Positions 44,748-53,158 of a DNA stretch of 64,000 nt are shown one piece after another. Within the stretch, counting starts at the first letter, position 1, and the number at the start of each line of letters is the position of its first letter. The notes beneath the pieces are model-generated. The model was not told where the DNA came from, did not search any database, and was given only the letters and a program-made list of their open reading frames with translations. This stretch comes from Bog-473 sp963726005 (lineage in GTDB: Bacteria > Actinomycetota > Acidimicrobiia > Acidimicrobiales > RAAP-2): positions 124,001-188,000 of the forward strand of contig CAVSAT010000008.1 in the NCBI GenBank assembly GCA_963726005.1, read 5' to 3'. The position numbers and the translations under genes were made by a program.

Positions 44748-46058
44748 CTACCGGGCCGTCATGGCGGCATCGGTGTCGACGATGCGGCGCTCGAGCGCAC
44801 TGAGGCGGTGCTGGACCAGGAACGAGCGTTGGCCCACCTTCCACAAGGCGATGCCCCGCCGGAGCTGTGGCAGCAGGTCGGCCTCGGTGTGCGACAGCGA
44901 CAGCAACTCCGTCGCGGCATCGAGCTCGCCGGGCGACTGCGCGTAGACGACGCGGGTCTCGGAGTCCGAGAGCAATCCCTGGGCCAGTGCCACCTGCTCG
45001 GAATCCGACGCGCCGACGGAGCGCAAGTCCGTCACCCGGTGCAGGACGGCCACGTTGGAGACGCCGAAGGCGCGGGAGAGCTTCCACGAGGACTGCAACC
45101 AGCGGGCGACGCCCAGGTTCGAAAGGATCGCCCACGCCTCGTCCACCACCAAGAAGAACTGACCCCGGCCGCTCGACGCGGCGCGGTCGGTCGCAGCCGT
45201 CCGGGTCAGCGCCGCCTGCAGCCATGCGGTGGCACAAGCCATCAGGACGCCGAGCGCGGCCGACGAATACAGCGCGGACAGATCGAGCACGACCAGCGGT
45301 GCCGAGAGGTCGAGGCCCGGTGTCGTGGGCCCGTCGAACATGCCGCAGAGGTCGCCGTGCACGAGCCGGCGCAGCTCGAGGGCGACGTCGCGCCCGTCCT
45401 CGAGCAGCGCGTGGCGCTCCGTGTGCAGTGAGCGTGCCGCATCTTCGGTCGGGGCGAGGAGCGACTCCACCACCGACGGCACGGTGGGGATGCCGGCCAC
45501 CGCCCCGGCATCGTGGAGCGCCGCACCCAGCGCCGCGCGCTCGCGGGGCACCAGGCTCCGGCCCAGGCAGGCGCTGGCCAACGACGCCAAGAGCTCCGTG
45601 CGCCGGCGCCCCGTCGCCTCGGGCCCCGCGTGCTCGCCGTCGGGTCCGGGGTCGAGGGGGTTCAGCCGGATGGCACCGCCGGGGCGCAGCGCCACCGGCC
45701 GGACACCCCAGGCGTCGGCCAGGTCGGCGTACTCGCCCTTGGGGTCGACCACCCAGGCCCGGCGGCCGAAGACCGCCTGTCGCCACAGGAACGTCTTGAC
45801 GAAGGCGCTCTTGCCCCGCCCGATCTGACCGAACACGACCATGTTCGGATTCGACACGACGCCCGCGGCGTACAGCTCGAAGGGATCGAACACGAACGTG
45901 CCCCCGAGCAGGTCGTCGCCGATGACCACGCCGCGCCGGCCCAGGCCGGACTCTGCGATGAAGGGGTACGCCGCGCCGAGGTTGCGCGTGGTGACCTGGT
46001 GGGCGGGCAGGCGCGGGCTGCGAACGAGCACGCGGGGGAACGGTCTGCTTCGGTGCAT
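44748..46058 (-). CDS. VirB4-like conjugation ATPase (C-terminal half type)
   Basis: 436 residues from ATG 46058. Walker A GQIGRGKSAF (VVFGQIGRGKSAFVKTFLWR), an arginine-rich middle, and Walker B FFLVVDEAWAILS. The protein lacks the N-terminal domain of classical VirB4; in actinobacterial systems that part is supplied by the separate SCO6880-type protein. Here that gene is 11.3 kb away (57349-58722). Divergent from the SRPBCC gene with 36 bases between starts. Confidence 0.85.
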   Translation of the reverse strand: MHRSRPFPRVLVRSPRLPAHQVTTRNLGAAYPFIAESGLGRRGVVIGDDLLGGTFVFDPFELYAAGVVSNPNMVVFGQIGRGKSAFVKTFLWRQAVFGRRAWVVDPKGEYADLADAWGVRPVALRPGGAIRLNPLDPGPDGEHAGPEATGRRRTELLASLASACLGRSLVPRERAALGAALHDAGAVAGIPTVPSVVESLLAPTEDAARSLHTERHALLEDGRDVALELRRLVHGDLCGMFDGPTTPGLDLSAPLVVLDLSALYSSAALGVLMACATAWLQAALTRTAATDRAASSGRGQFFLVVDEAWAILSNLGVARWLQSSWKLSRAFGVSNVAVLHRVTDLRSVGASDSEQVALAQGLLSDSETRVVYAQSPGELDAATELLSLSHTEADLLPQLRRGIALWKVGQRSFLVQHRLSALERRIVDTDAAMTAR

Positions 46059-46094
46059 GTCTGCCCGGGCGCGGCAACTCCTAGCGTGACGAGC

Positions 46095-46550
46095 GTGGCG
46101 GCACCGGTCATCGACTACCGACACGGCTTCCAGTTCGAGCTGTCACCCGACCAGCTCTGGGACCGGATGGAGGAGGTCGACCAGTTCGAGCGCTGGTGGC
46201 CCTGGCTCTCCGAATTCGAGCTCGAAGGGAAGGGACTGGCGCAGGGGTCGGTCCTGCGCGGGGTGGTCGCGCCGCCTCTTCCCTACCGCATGCGGCTCCG
46301 CGTCGAACTGGGCCGGTGCGTCCGGCCGGTCTCCATCGACGCCACCGTCGGCGGGGATCTCACCGGCGTGGCGGGGCTCCGCTTGCACCCGAACGAGGAG
46401 GGGACATGGGCCGAGGTGTCGTGGAACGTCGAGATGCGACAGCCCGTGATGCGGCTGGCCAGCCGGTTCGGCCATCCGCTCCTCAAGTGGGGACACGACC
46501 GGGTGGTCGAGGCCACCGTGGCCGGTTTCCGGCGCCGTATCGAGCGCTGA
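46095..46550 (+). CDS. SRPBCC (START-like) family protein
   Basis: 151 residues from GTG 46095 (GTG 46086 also possible). The Bet v1-like pattern is clear: IDYRHGFQFELSPDQLWDRMEEVDQFERWWPWLSEFELEGKG, then RLHPNEEGTWAEVSWNVEMRQP and a long C-terminal helix MRLASRFGHPLLKWGHDRVVEATVAGFRRRIE. SRPBCC proteins bind hydrophobic ligands. The last 15 codons recur as a degenerate copy 5 kb downstream (51555-51600). Apparently part of the insert that separates the two halves of the secretion locus. Confidence 0.85.
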   Translation: MAAPVIDYRHGFQFELSPDQLWDRMEEVDQFERWWPWLSEFELEGKGLAQGSVLRGVVAPPLPYRMRLRVELGRCVRPVSIDATVGGDLTGVAGLRLHPNEEGTWAEVSWNVEMRQPVMRLASRFGHPLLKWGHDRVVEATVAGFRRRIER

Positions 46551-46573
46551 AAGTCCCTCAACGGAGACGGGCG
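46501..46573. repeat. Left copy of an imperfect direct repeat bounding a 5-kb segment
   Basis: This copy contains the 3' end of the SRPBCC gene and the block CTCAACGGAGACGGGCG (46557-46573). The right copy is at 51555-51631. The first 42 bases match with three substitutions and one inserted A; the last 17 bases match with one substitution. In this copy the trailing block no longer belongs to a gene. Confidence 0.75.
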
Positions 46574-46732
46574 GACGCCGATCTGGTGCTGCCCGCCGAG
46601 GCGTCCTGCCAGCTCGTCCACGGCACGCTCGAAGCGGACATACGCCGGCCCTCACCGGTGACGCCGCTGTTCTCGACACCTGCGCGGTCTGCCCGGGTCC
46701 CGAGTAGGTACCGGGACCTCGAGCGCAGCGGC

Positions 46733-47862
46733 CTACGCGGGGGACGCCGGCGGGCGAGCGCCCGCCGTAGGTGCGCCAGATGGCGAACCCGGGGGCGGAG
46801 CCGGTGGCGCGAAGGTGAGGAGCACGAAGAGCAACTTGGCGCGCTGGGACCGGGCGTCTGTCAACGTGTAGCTGAGCTGAGTGCGGGATAGCTCGAGATG
46901 GGTCAACGGCCAGGTGACCGAGAGCAGCCGGCCCACGGCGTCGCCCCGCCAGCCCCGGGTCGGCAGCGGGAACAACCCGGCGGGCGCGTCGACGCCGGAG
47001 CTGCGAGCCATCGCCAGGGCGACGCCGACTACGGTCACGCACTGTGCCGCCCCTGCCACGGCGCGTACACGGTCCCAGTCGATGGCAGTGCCGTCGCTGG
47101 CGGCGCGCGCCGACGATCATCGCAAGGTCGGCGATCCACATCAGCCGCACGAAACTGTGGTAGGGCTTTCCGGCGTGCGCGGCCAGCGCGACGAGCTCCT
47201 CGGCCGGCGGCAACCCGAAGGCCGGCGTGCCCACGCACTCGAGCGGCTGACGACGCGCCCACAGCGTGTCGGGATCGAGCGCCGTCACCCGATGCGACGG
47301 GTGCTCCAGCCCGTAGTGCAGCTCCAGGAAGAGCGAAGGCACCTCGCAGTGGGTGAGCAACGTGTCGTATTGGTCGCCACCGCCGGCTCGGGCAACCTGC
47401 CACCCGGCGTCGGCCCAAGGCGTCGAGGGCGCGCCGATGGTCGGCCTGCGGCAGCAGCAGATCGATGTCGTCCATTGGCCGCAAGCCTGGCTCGGGGTAG
47501 CGGGCGGCCACAGCGGGACCCTTGAACACGACCGGCTCCAGCCCGGCGTCGGTGAGCGGCCGCACTGCGAGAGCGACGGCCTTCGGGAGCAGGAGCAGCG
47601 CCTCCATCCTCGAGGCGTGGGCCATGCCGCCGAGTGCGGCCTCGGCGGGTCCGAGGTGTCGAGCGAGTCCGCCGCGCCCAGCGCCCGCCACAACAGCGGG
47701 CCGATGCGTTGCTCCGAGGCGGCGAGACACCGCCCACCCGATATCGGCCCCTCCGGCGAGGGCGCGCCGGACGGAGTCCGCCCGGGGCTCCCGTCGGCAG
47801 GCCTCCCACAGCAGTGTCGCCGTCCACTCCGCAACCGTCGCAGGCGATTCGAGGTGGCTCAC
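46733..47862 (-). pseudogene. PF14907-type nucleotidyltransferase, multiply frameshifted
   Basis: From GTG 47862 (VSHLESPATVAEWTATLLWEACR) the family core is recognisable as LEPVVFKGPAVAARYPEPGLRPMDDIDLLLPQADHRRALDAL, with the two catalytic aspartates in DDIDLL. It is followed in another frame by WQVARAGGGDQYDTLLTHCEVPSLFLELHYGLEHP and AGKPYHSFVRLMWIADLAMIV. At least four frame changes (near 47745, 47655, 47435 and 47110) are needed to read it. Whether these are sequencing errors or decay is unresolved; the density is the highest in the window. Such proteins often sit beside small Tat-signal proteins, as here. The 3' end is uncertain. Confidence 0.6.
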
Positions 47863-48161
47863 GGTTTCATCATGCCGCCCCGCCTCCGGAGCAATGGTCC
47901 GGTCCCACACCGAGATGCGCGCCAATGGGGTTTTCTGCTGGGCTCCGTGGCGCCGCCGGTTACATCGGCTATATTCTGGCTGCTCAGGCGGTAAGTAGTG
48001 GCTGGCTCAATCGTTCGACGGCACATTGCAACCGGCGATCTCGCTAGGGTTCTGCGGTTGCACAATGGACGGTCAAATTTTGCTCAATGAGCGGGCAGAT
48101 TTTCCACGTCCGATTGCGGAGCCACAGGCAGTTCTCGGTAATCGGGTGAGGAGCGGTGGTC
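47863..48161. promoter_or_regulatory. Divergent intergenic region with a long inverted repeat
   Basis: 300 bases between the divergent nucleotidyltransferase and Tat-protein genes, more AT-rich than the flanks. The arms CATTGCAACC (48024-48033) and GGTTGCACAATG (48056-48067) form an inverted repeat with a two-base bulge and a 22-base spacer, suitable for a regulator or a hairpin. No gene was found in this gap. GAGGAG (48147-48152) is the ribosome site for ATG 48162. Confidence 0.4.
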
Positions 48162-48752
48162 ATGCACAGAGATGGGACGCAAGGAGAGCCGGCGGTATCA
48201 CAACGTGCGCCGGGCCCCATCTCGGACCCGAGCCGGATCTCGAGGCGCCAGGCCCTCGGGCGCATCTCCGCGGTCGCCAGCGCCGGTGCGGTCGCCTGGG
48301 TGGTGCCTGAGATCCTCACCGTGAAACCCGCCGCCGGAGCCACGCTTTCGGGACCCCCGGCATCGACCGGGGGCACCGGCGGAGGACCCGGCACCGGCGG
48401 CACTGGCGGAGGACCCGGCACCGGCGGCACTGGCGGAGGACCCGGCACCGGCGGCACTGGCGGAGGACCCGGCACCAGCGGAGGACCCGGCACCGGTGGG
48501 GGCCCCGGCGCCGGCGGACCCGCCACCAGTGGCACGACCACCAACGGCACCGCCACCAGCGGCAACGGCACCCCCACCAAGCCAGTGACCACCACCGCCG
48601 CCACCACCTCCCCACTCGGAGCCCTCGCTTCGACGGGCTTCAATCTCCAGCGCGACGCCGAGGTGGGCGCGGCGTTGATCGCCGGCGGGTGGGCGATGCA
48701 GTACTGGGCCAGCCGCACACAGAAGGAACAGAAGGAGCGGCCGACGTCGTGA
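48162..48752 (+). CDS. Tat-exported, glycine-repeat surface protein with LAxTG sorting signal
   Basis: 196 residues from ATG 48162. A twin-arginine signal (ISRRQALGRISAVASAGAVAWVV, residues about 26-50) is followed by a probable AxA cleavage site (PAAGA). The middle is a low-complexity domain of nine-residue TGGTGGGPG units, then a Thr/Ser/Asn-rich linker. The C terminus has LASTG, a hydrophobic stretch (VGAALIAGGWAMQYWA) and a basic tail (RTQKEQKERP): a class E sortase sorting signal (LAxTG). It is therefore predicted to be folded in the cytoplasm, exported by Tat and anchored to the wall. No sortase lies in the window. Confidence 0.75.
   Translation: MHRDGTQGEPAVSQRAPGPISDPSRISRRQALGRISAVASAGAVAWVVPEILTVKPAAGATLSGPPASTGGTGGGPGTGGTGGGPGTGGTGGGPGTGGTGGGPGTSGGPGTGGGPGAGGPATSGTTTNGTATSGNGTPTKPVTTTAATTSPLGALASTGFNLQRDAEVGAALIAGGWAMQYWASRTQKEQKERPTS
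48381..48461. repeat. Three perfect 27-bp tandem repeats in the surface-protein gene
   Basis: Units at 48381-48407, 48408-48434 and 48435-48461 are identical; two shorter related units follow to about 48500. Each encodes nine residues of the TGGTGGGPG type, in frame, so copy number can change without a frame break. The identity of the copies suggests recent expansion or assembly-sensitive sequence. Confidence 0.9.
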
Positions 48753-48880
48753 TCGGGGTGGCGCGGGCGGCGAGAGTGGGCTGCCCGCTAAGGCGCAGGA
48801 ACGGGTTCCGGCCAGCCCCCTGCCTCCGAGTCGCACCACGGGGACTGTGTTATGGCAACCCAAATCCGTCAGGAGGACCG

Positions 48881-49381
48881 TTAATACCTGTTGGTTGCCA
48901 ACCGACGACCCAACAACGACCCGATCAAGCTCAGCATGAGGGCGCCCGTTGTCCCGAGGCACCACAATTGCACGACGGCAATCGGCGCACCTTCGTGCAC
49001 AACCCAGAACCTCCGCAACACTGCGCCGAGCAGCAATATGGCCAAAGCTAAGCTCGCAGCAGGGACAGCGTGAGCCACCGCGGCGGACGGACCACGGAAT
49101 CCGGCAAGCGCTCCGCCGAATAGAAAGGCTGACGCCACAAGGGCCGCCGGAATGATCCAAAGGTGAGTCCCGTCGTCAATCATCGGGCGACCATGCCAAT
49201 CCTCCTCGACAATCATCACGGGGATCGAGACAATGAGCACCAGGCATGCCGGGAGTGCAATCTCCGCCCACTCCCTTCCCAGTGCACGTCGAGCGACTCG
49301 TTCAGGTGGGTCTCGGCGAGGTCGAGCATGTCGAGCGCGGGCAGCAGTGGGTGGACGATGTCGAACGTTGCCCTCGGACAT
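48881..49381 (-). CDS. Small multi-span membrane protein, start uncertain
   Basis: The C-terminal 135 residues have four hydrophobic segments (IALPACLVLIVSIPVMIV, LWIIPAALVASAFLFGGALAGF, VPAASLALAILLLGAVL, VVQLWCLGTTGALMLSLIGSLL) and end LLGRRLATNRY. ATG 49381 is the nearest in-frame ATG but has no ribosome site, and the residues before the first span look non-native (Arg/Pro-rich). The real start may be lost. Family and function unknown. Confidence 0.45.
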   Translation of the reverse strand: MSEGNVRHRPPTAARARHARPRRDPPERVARRALGREWAEIALPACLVLIVSIPVMIVEEDWHGRPMIDDGTHLWIIPAALVASAFLFGGALAGFRGPSAAVAHAVPAASLALAILLLGAVLRRFWVVHEGAPIAVVQLWCLGTTGALMLSLIGSLLGRRLATNRY

Positions 49382-49450
49382 TTCGTACTTCGGCACCTGG
49401 TCAGTGTTTACCAGACGATCCCCTGTCAAAGCGCCCCCGGCCACCCCGGT
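49270..49450 (-). pseudogene. Decayed coding fragment overlapping the membrane protein
   Basis: Two minus-strand frames give a protein-like string: LVNTDQVPKYEMSEGN (about 49415-49365) followed, in a shifted frame, by FDIVHPLLPALDMLDLAETH and LNESLDVHWEG. Its helix-like composition differs from the Arg/Pro-rich reading in the other frame. It is probably the 3' end of a gene whose start has been lost. I cannot name the family. Confidence 0.3.
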
Positions 49451-50950
49451 CCGGGGACGGCTGCGGCAGGCGACGCCACCGGGAACCGAGGGGCCCACAT
49501 GGCGCGTTGCGGGCGGACGTTCCCGATCCCATTGGACGGAGTTCAGCAGGCAGTGGTGGCTTGTGAGCGCACCGGTTGCACCAGATTGCCCAAGACGAGA
49601 TTCGGATTGTCCATATGCAGTCCAAACGATGCGTCTGGAAAGCTCGAAGGTCGGGACCTCTGTACTTGCATGCACCGTGGGGACGTGGCGCTCGAGAGCT
49701 CGTCACGCGGCGTACCACTCTGAAGTTCGTGTCCCGGTCACAAAGGCCCCCCATTTCCCAAGAGTGCCGCGCTGTCCGAGCGGCTTGGCAGTCTCACGTT
49801 TCCACTCGAACTCCTCTCGGACGACCGTGCAGAGACGCTCACAACTACCCGCTCGACGATGGCGCATCGCATTCAGTTGAGCACGGTGTAACGATGAATT
49901 CAGTAACTCGCGTACGCCTGGTGGAGATTCCCGGCACGCCGACGCTTCACCGGGCGGTGGCAGCGCAATCAGCAACTTCGGTCGGTGCTTTGCGGGAGAC
50001 GCCGTCGGCAAATAGGTATCCGGCACCTTGTGTCTGGCCACAGCGTAAGGAAACTGGTCCGGGCGATTTAGGCGCAACATTCCAGTACCACCCTGCGTAG
50101 GGCCAGTCCGAACCTTCTCCTGCTTCAGCGACCTCAGGAAACCTCTCCACGAAATGCATCGCAAGGTCGTTAGGAGTCGCATAAGGATAGATGTCTGCCC
50201 ATTCGAAGTAGCGATTCTGATCACGGCTGCTGTACGTCGCAATGCCGGAATCGTGCGCACACCGGCTGCCAGACGTGCGCCGTGGTCTACAGATACGAGG
50301 CTTGACCGGTGCAATCGCATAACACCAATACCACCCTGAGGGCTCCATTGCAGGTATGGCGCTGAGTCGTTGGTGTCCGCGGAGATGTACCTCATGAACC
50401 AACAAAAGCACCGTCCTGCACTGCACGATGAGGTTTTGTACCCCCCATGGCCCCGACCTACAGAACGCGACAGAAACGGCGAGAAGGAGGACGGCCTTCC
50501 CGTGCTGGGGCTGTTTGCGGAGAGGCCCCGAGAAGGTCCGCCTTCGACCGATCGAGACGGCTTGGATTTCGATGGACGCCTCGGCCATGAAGCTCCTGGG
50601 CATTGCCCGTTGTGTCGGCCTAAAAACTTATTGCGCACCACCATGCCCGGTCTGACATGGGGAACATAACCGGGGATTTCACGGAAACCTCGGCTACCTG
50701 AGGATGAGACTGCCGACGCCGCCCACCACGAGGGTGACCCCAAGACGCCGAACAGTCGTCCGAACACGACGCTCCCGGACGCACCGACGTCCGGAGCTGC
50801 CACTCGCCCTGGAAGCAGCGGTCTGAGATATTGATGGAAAGTTGTGCAGGTACCGGTCCGGTCGGCTCTATTCCTCCCTTCCTGCGCCGGTCAGGATTGC
50901 TGGACCGAGAGGGTGCCCGGGAGGTGGTTCTTCGTCGCATTGCCCGGGTG
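49451..50950. other. Low-GC, gene-poor stretch with decayed reading frames
   Basis: About 1.5 kb without a convincing gene. GC is visibly lower than in the flanks (34 of 60 bases in 50401-50460, against roughly 70 percent elsewhere). The longest plausible frame is minus-strand 49947-50603, with a hydrophobic segment (KAVLLLAVSVAFC) and a C-terminal part rich in Tyr/Trp (NRYFEWADIYPYATPNDLAMHFVERFPEVAEAGEGSDWPYAGWYWNVAP overall region); no family is recognised. Another minus-strand frame ends LGVTLVVGGVGSLILR near 50698. I see these as remnants of foreign genes. Confidence 0.4.
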
Positions 50951-50992
50951 CTGATTATCCCCTCAAGACAGCTGATTATCCCCTCAAGACAG
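50951..50992. repeat. Perfect 21-bp tandem repeat
   Basis: The 21-base unit beginning CTGATTATCCCCTCAAGACA occurs at 50951-50971 and 50972-50992 with no mismatch. It lies about 70 bases upstream of the coiled-coil gene at 51065. The length, a multiple of three and of two helical turns, fits either slippage duplication or a pair of protein-binding sites. Confidence 0.9.
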
Positions 50993-51064
50993 AGGTGAAG
51001 GGCGCCCACATCGCCCGAACACTCCTCAAGGTAATTTCGCAAGGTGAGAGATAGATTGAGTTAA

Positions 51065-51283
51065 ATGGGCGAACTCACGGATGAAATCGCCAAGCAAGCG
51101 GAGTTGGTCGATCAGAAGCTCAATCATGCCGATTTGTCCCTCCAACAAGCGAGAACTGTCGCCGAACTCGCGTACGCAGTCTCAGTCCAATGCCGTGCGC
51201 TCGAAGCGCTAGTCGCTCGGCTCGAACAGCTGGAGAAGAAGGTCAAAAAGTCGCAAAAGAAGGCTGACGAGGCGCAGAAGTAG
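51065..51283 (+). CDS. Small coiled-coil protein
   Basis: 72 residues from ATG 51065: MGELTDEIAKQAELVDQKLN, then a regular heptad pattern of Leu/Ala with charged residues and a Lys-rich C-terminal end (EQLEKKVKKSQKKADEAQK). It is acidic at the start and basic at the end, and has one Cys. Base composition is lower in GC than the chromosome (33 of 60 bases in 51121-51180), suggesting acquired DNA. Function unknown. The following 270 bases to the right repeat copy hold no gene that I can see. Confidence 0.55.
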   Translation: MGELTDEIAKQAELVDQKLNHADLSLQQARTVAELAYAVSVQCRALEALVARLEQLEKKVKKSQKKADEAQK

Positions 51284-51554
51284 GCCGAGCAAATGGGCGC
51301 GAGCCGCCCACAGCTGCCCTACGAACCTTTTTCCTCTTGACATCGTTCGGACTCGCCACCATGACCTGACGCGTTTCGAGCGCGGGGAGTCGAGCCTGCG
51401 AAACGCCGGTCGAAAGTGGAGCCAACGCCGGGAATTTACCGTTCGCCCTGAAAGTGGCTGCCTCGGGTAATCCCCGAAAGTCGGGAGGGTGGGGCCACCG
51501 AAACCGGCCGAATCCCCTTCCAACTCCTTTCAGCGTGTGCGATACCCAGCAGCA

Positions 51555-51631
51555 GGGTGGTCGAGATCACCGTGGCCGGATTTCCGGCGCCGTGTCGAAG
51601 GCGCGGCAAGCGCGCTCAACGGAGCCGGGCG
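51555..51631. repeat. Right copy of the imperfect direct repeat; degenerate SRPBCC 3' end
   Basis: This copy repeats the last 15 codons of the SRPBCC gene with an inserted A that breaks the frame, then CTCAACGGAGCCGGGCG (51615-51631), which is the true 3' end of the UbiA-like gene. So the ancestral order was probably SRPBCC converging on the UbiA-like gene, and the 5 kb between the copies entered or was duplicated at that junction. Confidence 0.7.
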
Positions 51632-52372
51632 ACGGCGAGCGCGGCGGCCAGCAGGATCACCGCCCACGCCATGGCACGCAGCGCGTGCTCCAGCGGGGCC
51701 AGCAGCGCCGGCCGGTCGATCGCCTGTTTCGTGCCGTCGGAGAGGGTCACGACCCCGGCGACGTCGACGGCCCGCCGGCGGAGCATCCGGGCGGGGGTGC
51801 TCAGCACCCGCTGCGCCAGCGACAGGAGCAGCGCTCCCAGCGCCGCCACCGCGGCCGCCAGCGCCAAGGTCCCGGTCTGGGCCACATACGCGGTCAGCAC
51901 GGGGAATGCGCCCCAGCTCGCGGCGAACCCGACGTCGTTGTGGATGATCCCCCCGAGGACCTCGAAGTTGTACCCGACCACGAGCACCGGGCCCGAGCAC
52001 GAGGAACGGGACCAGGACCCATCCGACCTGGACGACTCCGGCCACACCGAACACGAGGGCACCCGCGAGCCCCACGACGGCCGCGCCGACGAGGGCGGGC
52101 ACCGGGATCTGCGTGCGCAGCGGCCGGCCATGCAGCTCGTCGAGCGCGTGCGCCGCGACCCCGACCGCGAGGAAGAAGGCGAGGAGCGTGGCGACCAGTC
52201 GCGTCGTGTTGACGACCGGCGCCAAGCACGCGCCGATGACGACGTAGGCCAGGTGCCATGCCGTGTAGGGCGGGTGGAGCAGGGTCCACCAGTCCCGCCA
52301 GCCGCCGGGGCGCGCCGCATAGTAGGCCGGACGCTCCTGGGACGGCGGGTCCCCGCGTGCGGCGTCATCCAC
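51616..52372 (-). CDS. UbiA-like polytopic membrane protein, one frameshift
   Basis: From GTG 52372 (overlapping the methyltransferase stop as GTGGATGA) the protein reads WWTLLHPPYTAWHLAYVVIGACLAPVVNTTRLVATLLAFFLAVGVAAHALDELHGRPL. Near 51985-51990, one extra C in a GGGCCCGG run, the frame changes and continues VVGYNFEVLGGIIHNDVGFAASWGAFPVLTAYVAQTGTL to the stop at 51616. About 250 residues with seven or eight spans. The DELHGRPL segment resembles an Asp-rich loop of UbiA prenyltransferases, but the second motif is not obvious. Coupling to a UbiE-like methyltransferase supports a prenyl-lipid or quinone role (inference). Confidence 0.6.
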
Positions 52373-53099
52373 CGCGGCGACGCCCCCACATGACGAGCCC
52401 ACCGCCGAGGCTCATCCGCCGCACGCCGACGTCGACGAGCCCGGCCCTGGACCACGCCTCGACCGTCCAGTCGAGCGGATAGCGCCGGTAGTGCGCCGAG
52501 ATGTTGGGTCCGAGGAACCGGCCCACCGTGAACCATTCCCTGCCCCCAGTGAGGAGCCCGCCGACAGGGAGGATCAGCCTGGTGTAGCCCCACCACCAGA
52601 ACCGCCAGAAGCGGCTCTGCGGGAGCAGGAACTCCAGGTTCGCCACCACCCCTCCGGGCTTCACCACCCGGGCCAGCTCGCGCAGCGTCGCCTCGGGATC
52701 GTCGACGTAGCGCAGCAGGTAGGTGAATGTGAGTGCGTCGAAGGTCGCGTCCGGGAAGGGCAGCTGCTCGCCGCGCCCGGCGATCAAGCGGACCCGGTCT
52801 CCCATGGCCCGCTCGGCCACGTTGCGCTGGCCCTGGCGCAGCATCTCGATGGTCAGGTCGACCCCGACCACATCGGCACGCGTGCGTTCGGCGAGCTGCA
52901 GGGAGACCCCGCCCGGCCCGCAGGCCACGTCGAGCACCAGCGCCGGGTGCTCCGGCACGATGTGGTCGATCATGGCGCGACGCCACCGGCCGTTCTGGCC
53001 CATGGACAACACCTCGGCCAGCCGGTCGTAACGCGCCGGGAGGGGGGTGAACAGGCGCTGGGCGAACCGGTTGAGGTCGTTCGGCGCCCGGGTCTCCAT
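52365..53099 (-). CDS. UbiE/COQ5-like SAM-dependent methyltransferase
   Basis: 244 residues from ATG 53099, ribosome site GAGGAGGCGG. Motif I VLDVACGPGGVSLQLAER, then RVRLIAGRGEQLPFPDATFDALTFTYLLRYVDDPEATLRELARVVKPGG, the standard order of UbiE-type enzymes. The N-terminal LFTPLPARYDRLAEVLSMGQNGRWRRAM is close to the menaquinone/ubiquinone methyltransferase start. C-methylation of a prenylated quinone or related lipid is likely. Divergent from the reductase at 53159 with 59 bases between starts; GTGAG-GAT-CTCAC (53115-53127) lies in the gap. Confidence 0.85.
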   Translation of the reverse strand: METRAPNDLNRFAQRLFTPLPARYDRLAEVLSMGQNGRWRRAMIDHIVPEHPALVLDVACGPGGVSLQLAERTRADVVGVDLTIEMLRQGQRNVAERAMGDRVRLIAGRGEQLPFPDATFDALTFTYLLRYVDDPEATLRELARVVKPGGVVANLEFLLPQSRFWRFWWWGYTRLILPVGGLLTGGREWFTVGRFLGPNISAHYRRYPLDWTVEAWSRAGLVDVGVRRMSLGGGLVMWGRRRGG

Positions 53100-53158
53100 T
53101 CCGCCTCCTCAGGTGTGAGGATCTCACCGTAGACGGTCGACGTTCGAAGGGAGCCGAC

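Noticed and set aside
48381..48500. A repeat array that could be mistaken for a CRISPR
   Set aside because: The units are contiguous 27-mers without spacers and translate in frame into a surface-protein repeat.
49765..49825. A tRNA-like string (TGTCCGAGCGGCTTGG followed by ACTCGAACTCC)
   Set aside because: It resembles the D-arm and T-loop of tRNA-Ser/Leu, but the two parts are only about 40 bases apart, with no acceptor or anticodon stem.
50842..51054. A plus-strand frame carrying two in-frame copies of ADYPLKT
   Set aside because: The repeat is better explained as a DNA duplication; the remainder is Ser/Pro/Gly/Arg-rich, has no ribosome site and no similarity I recognise.
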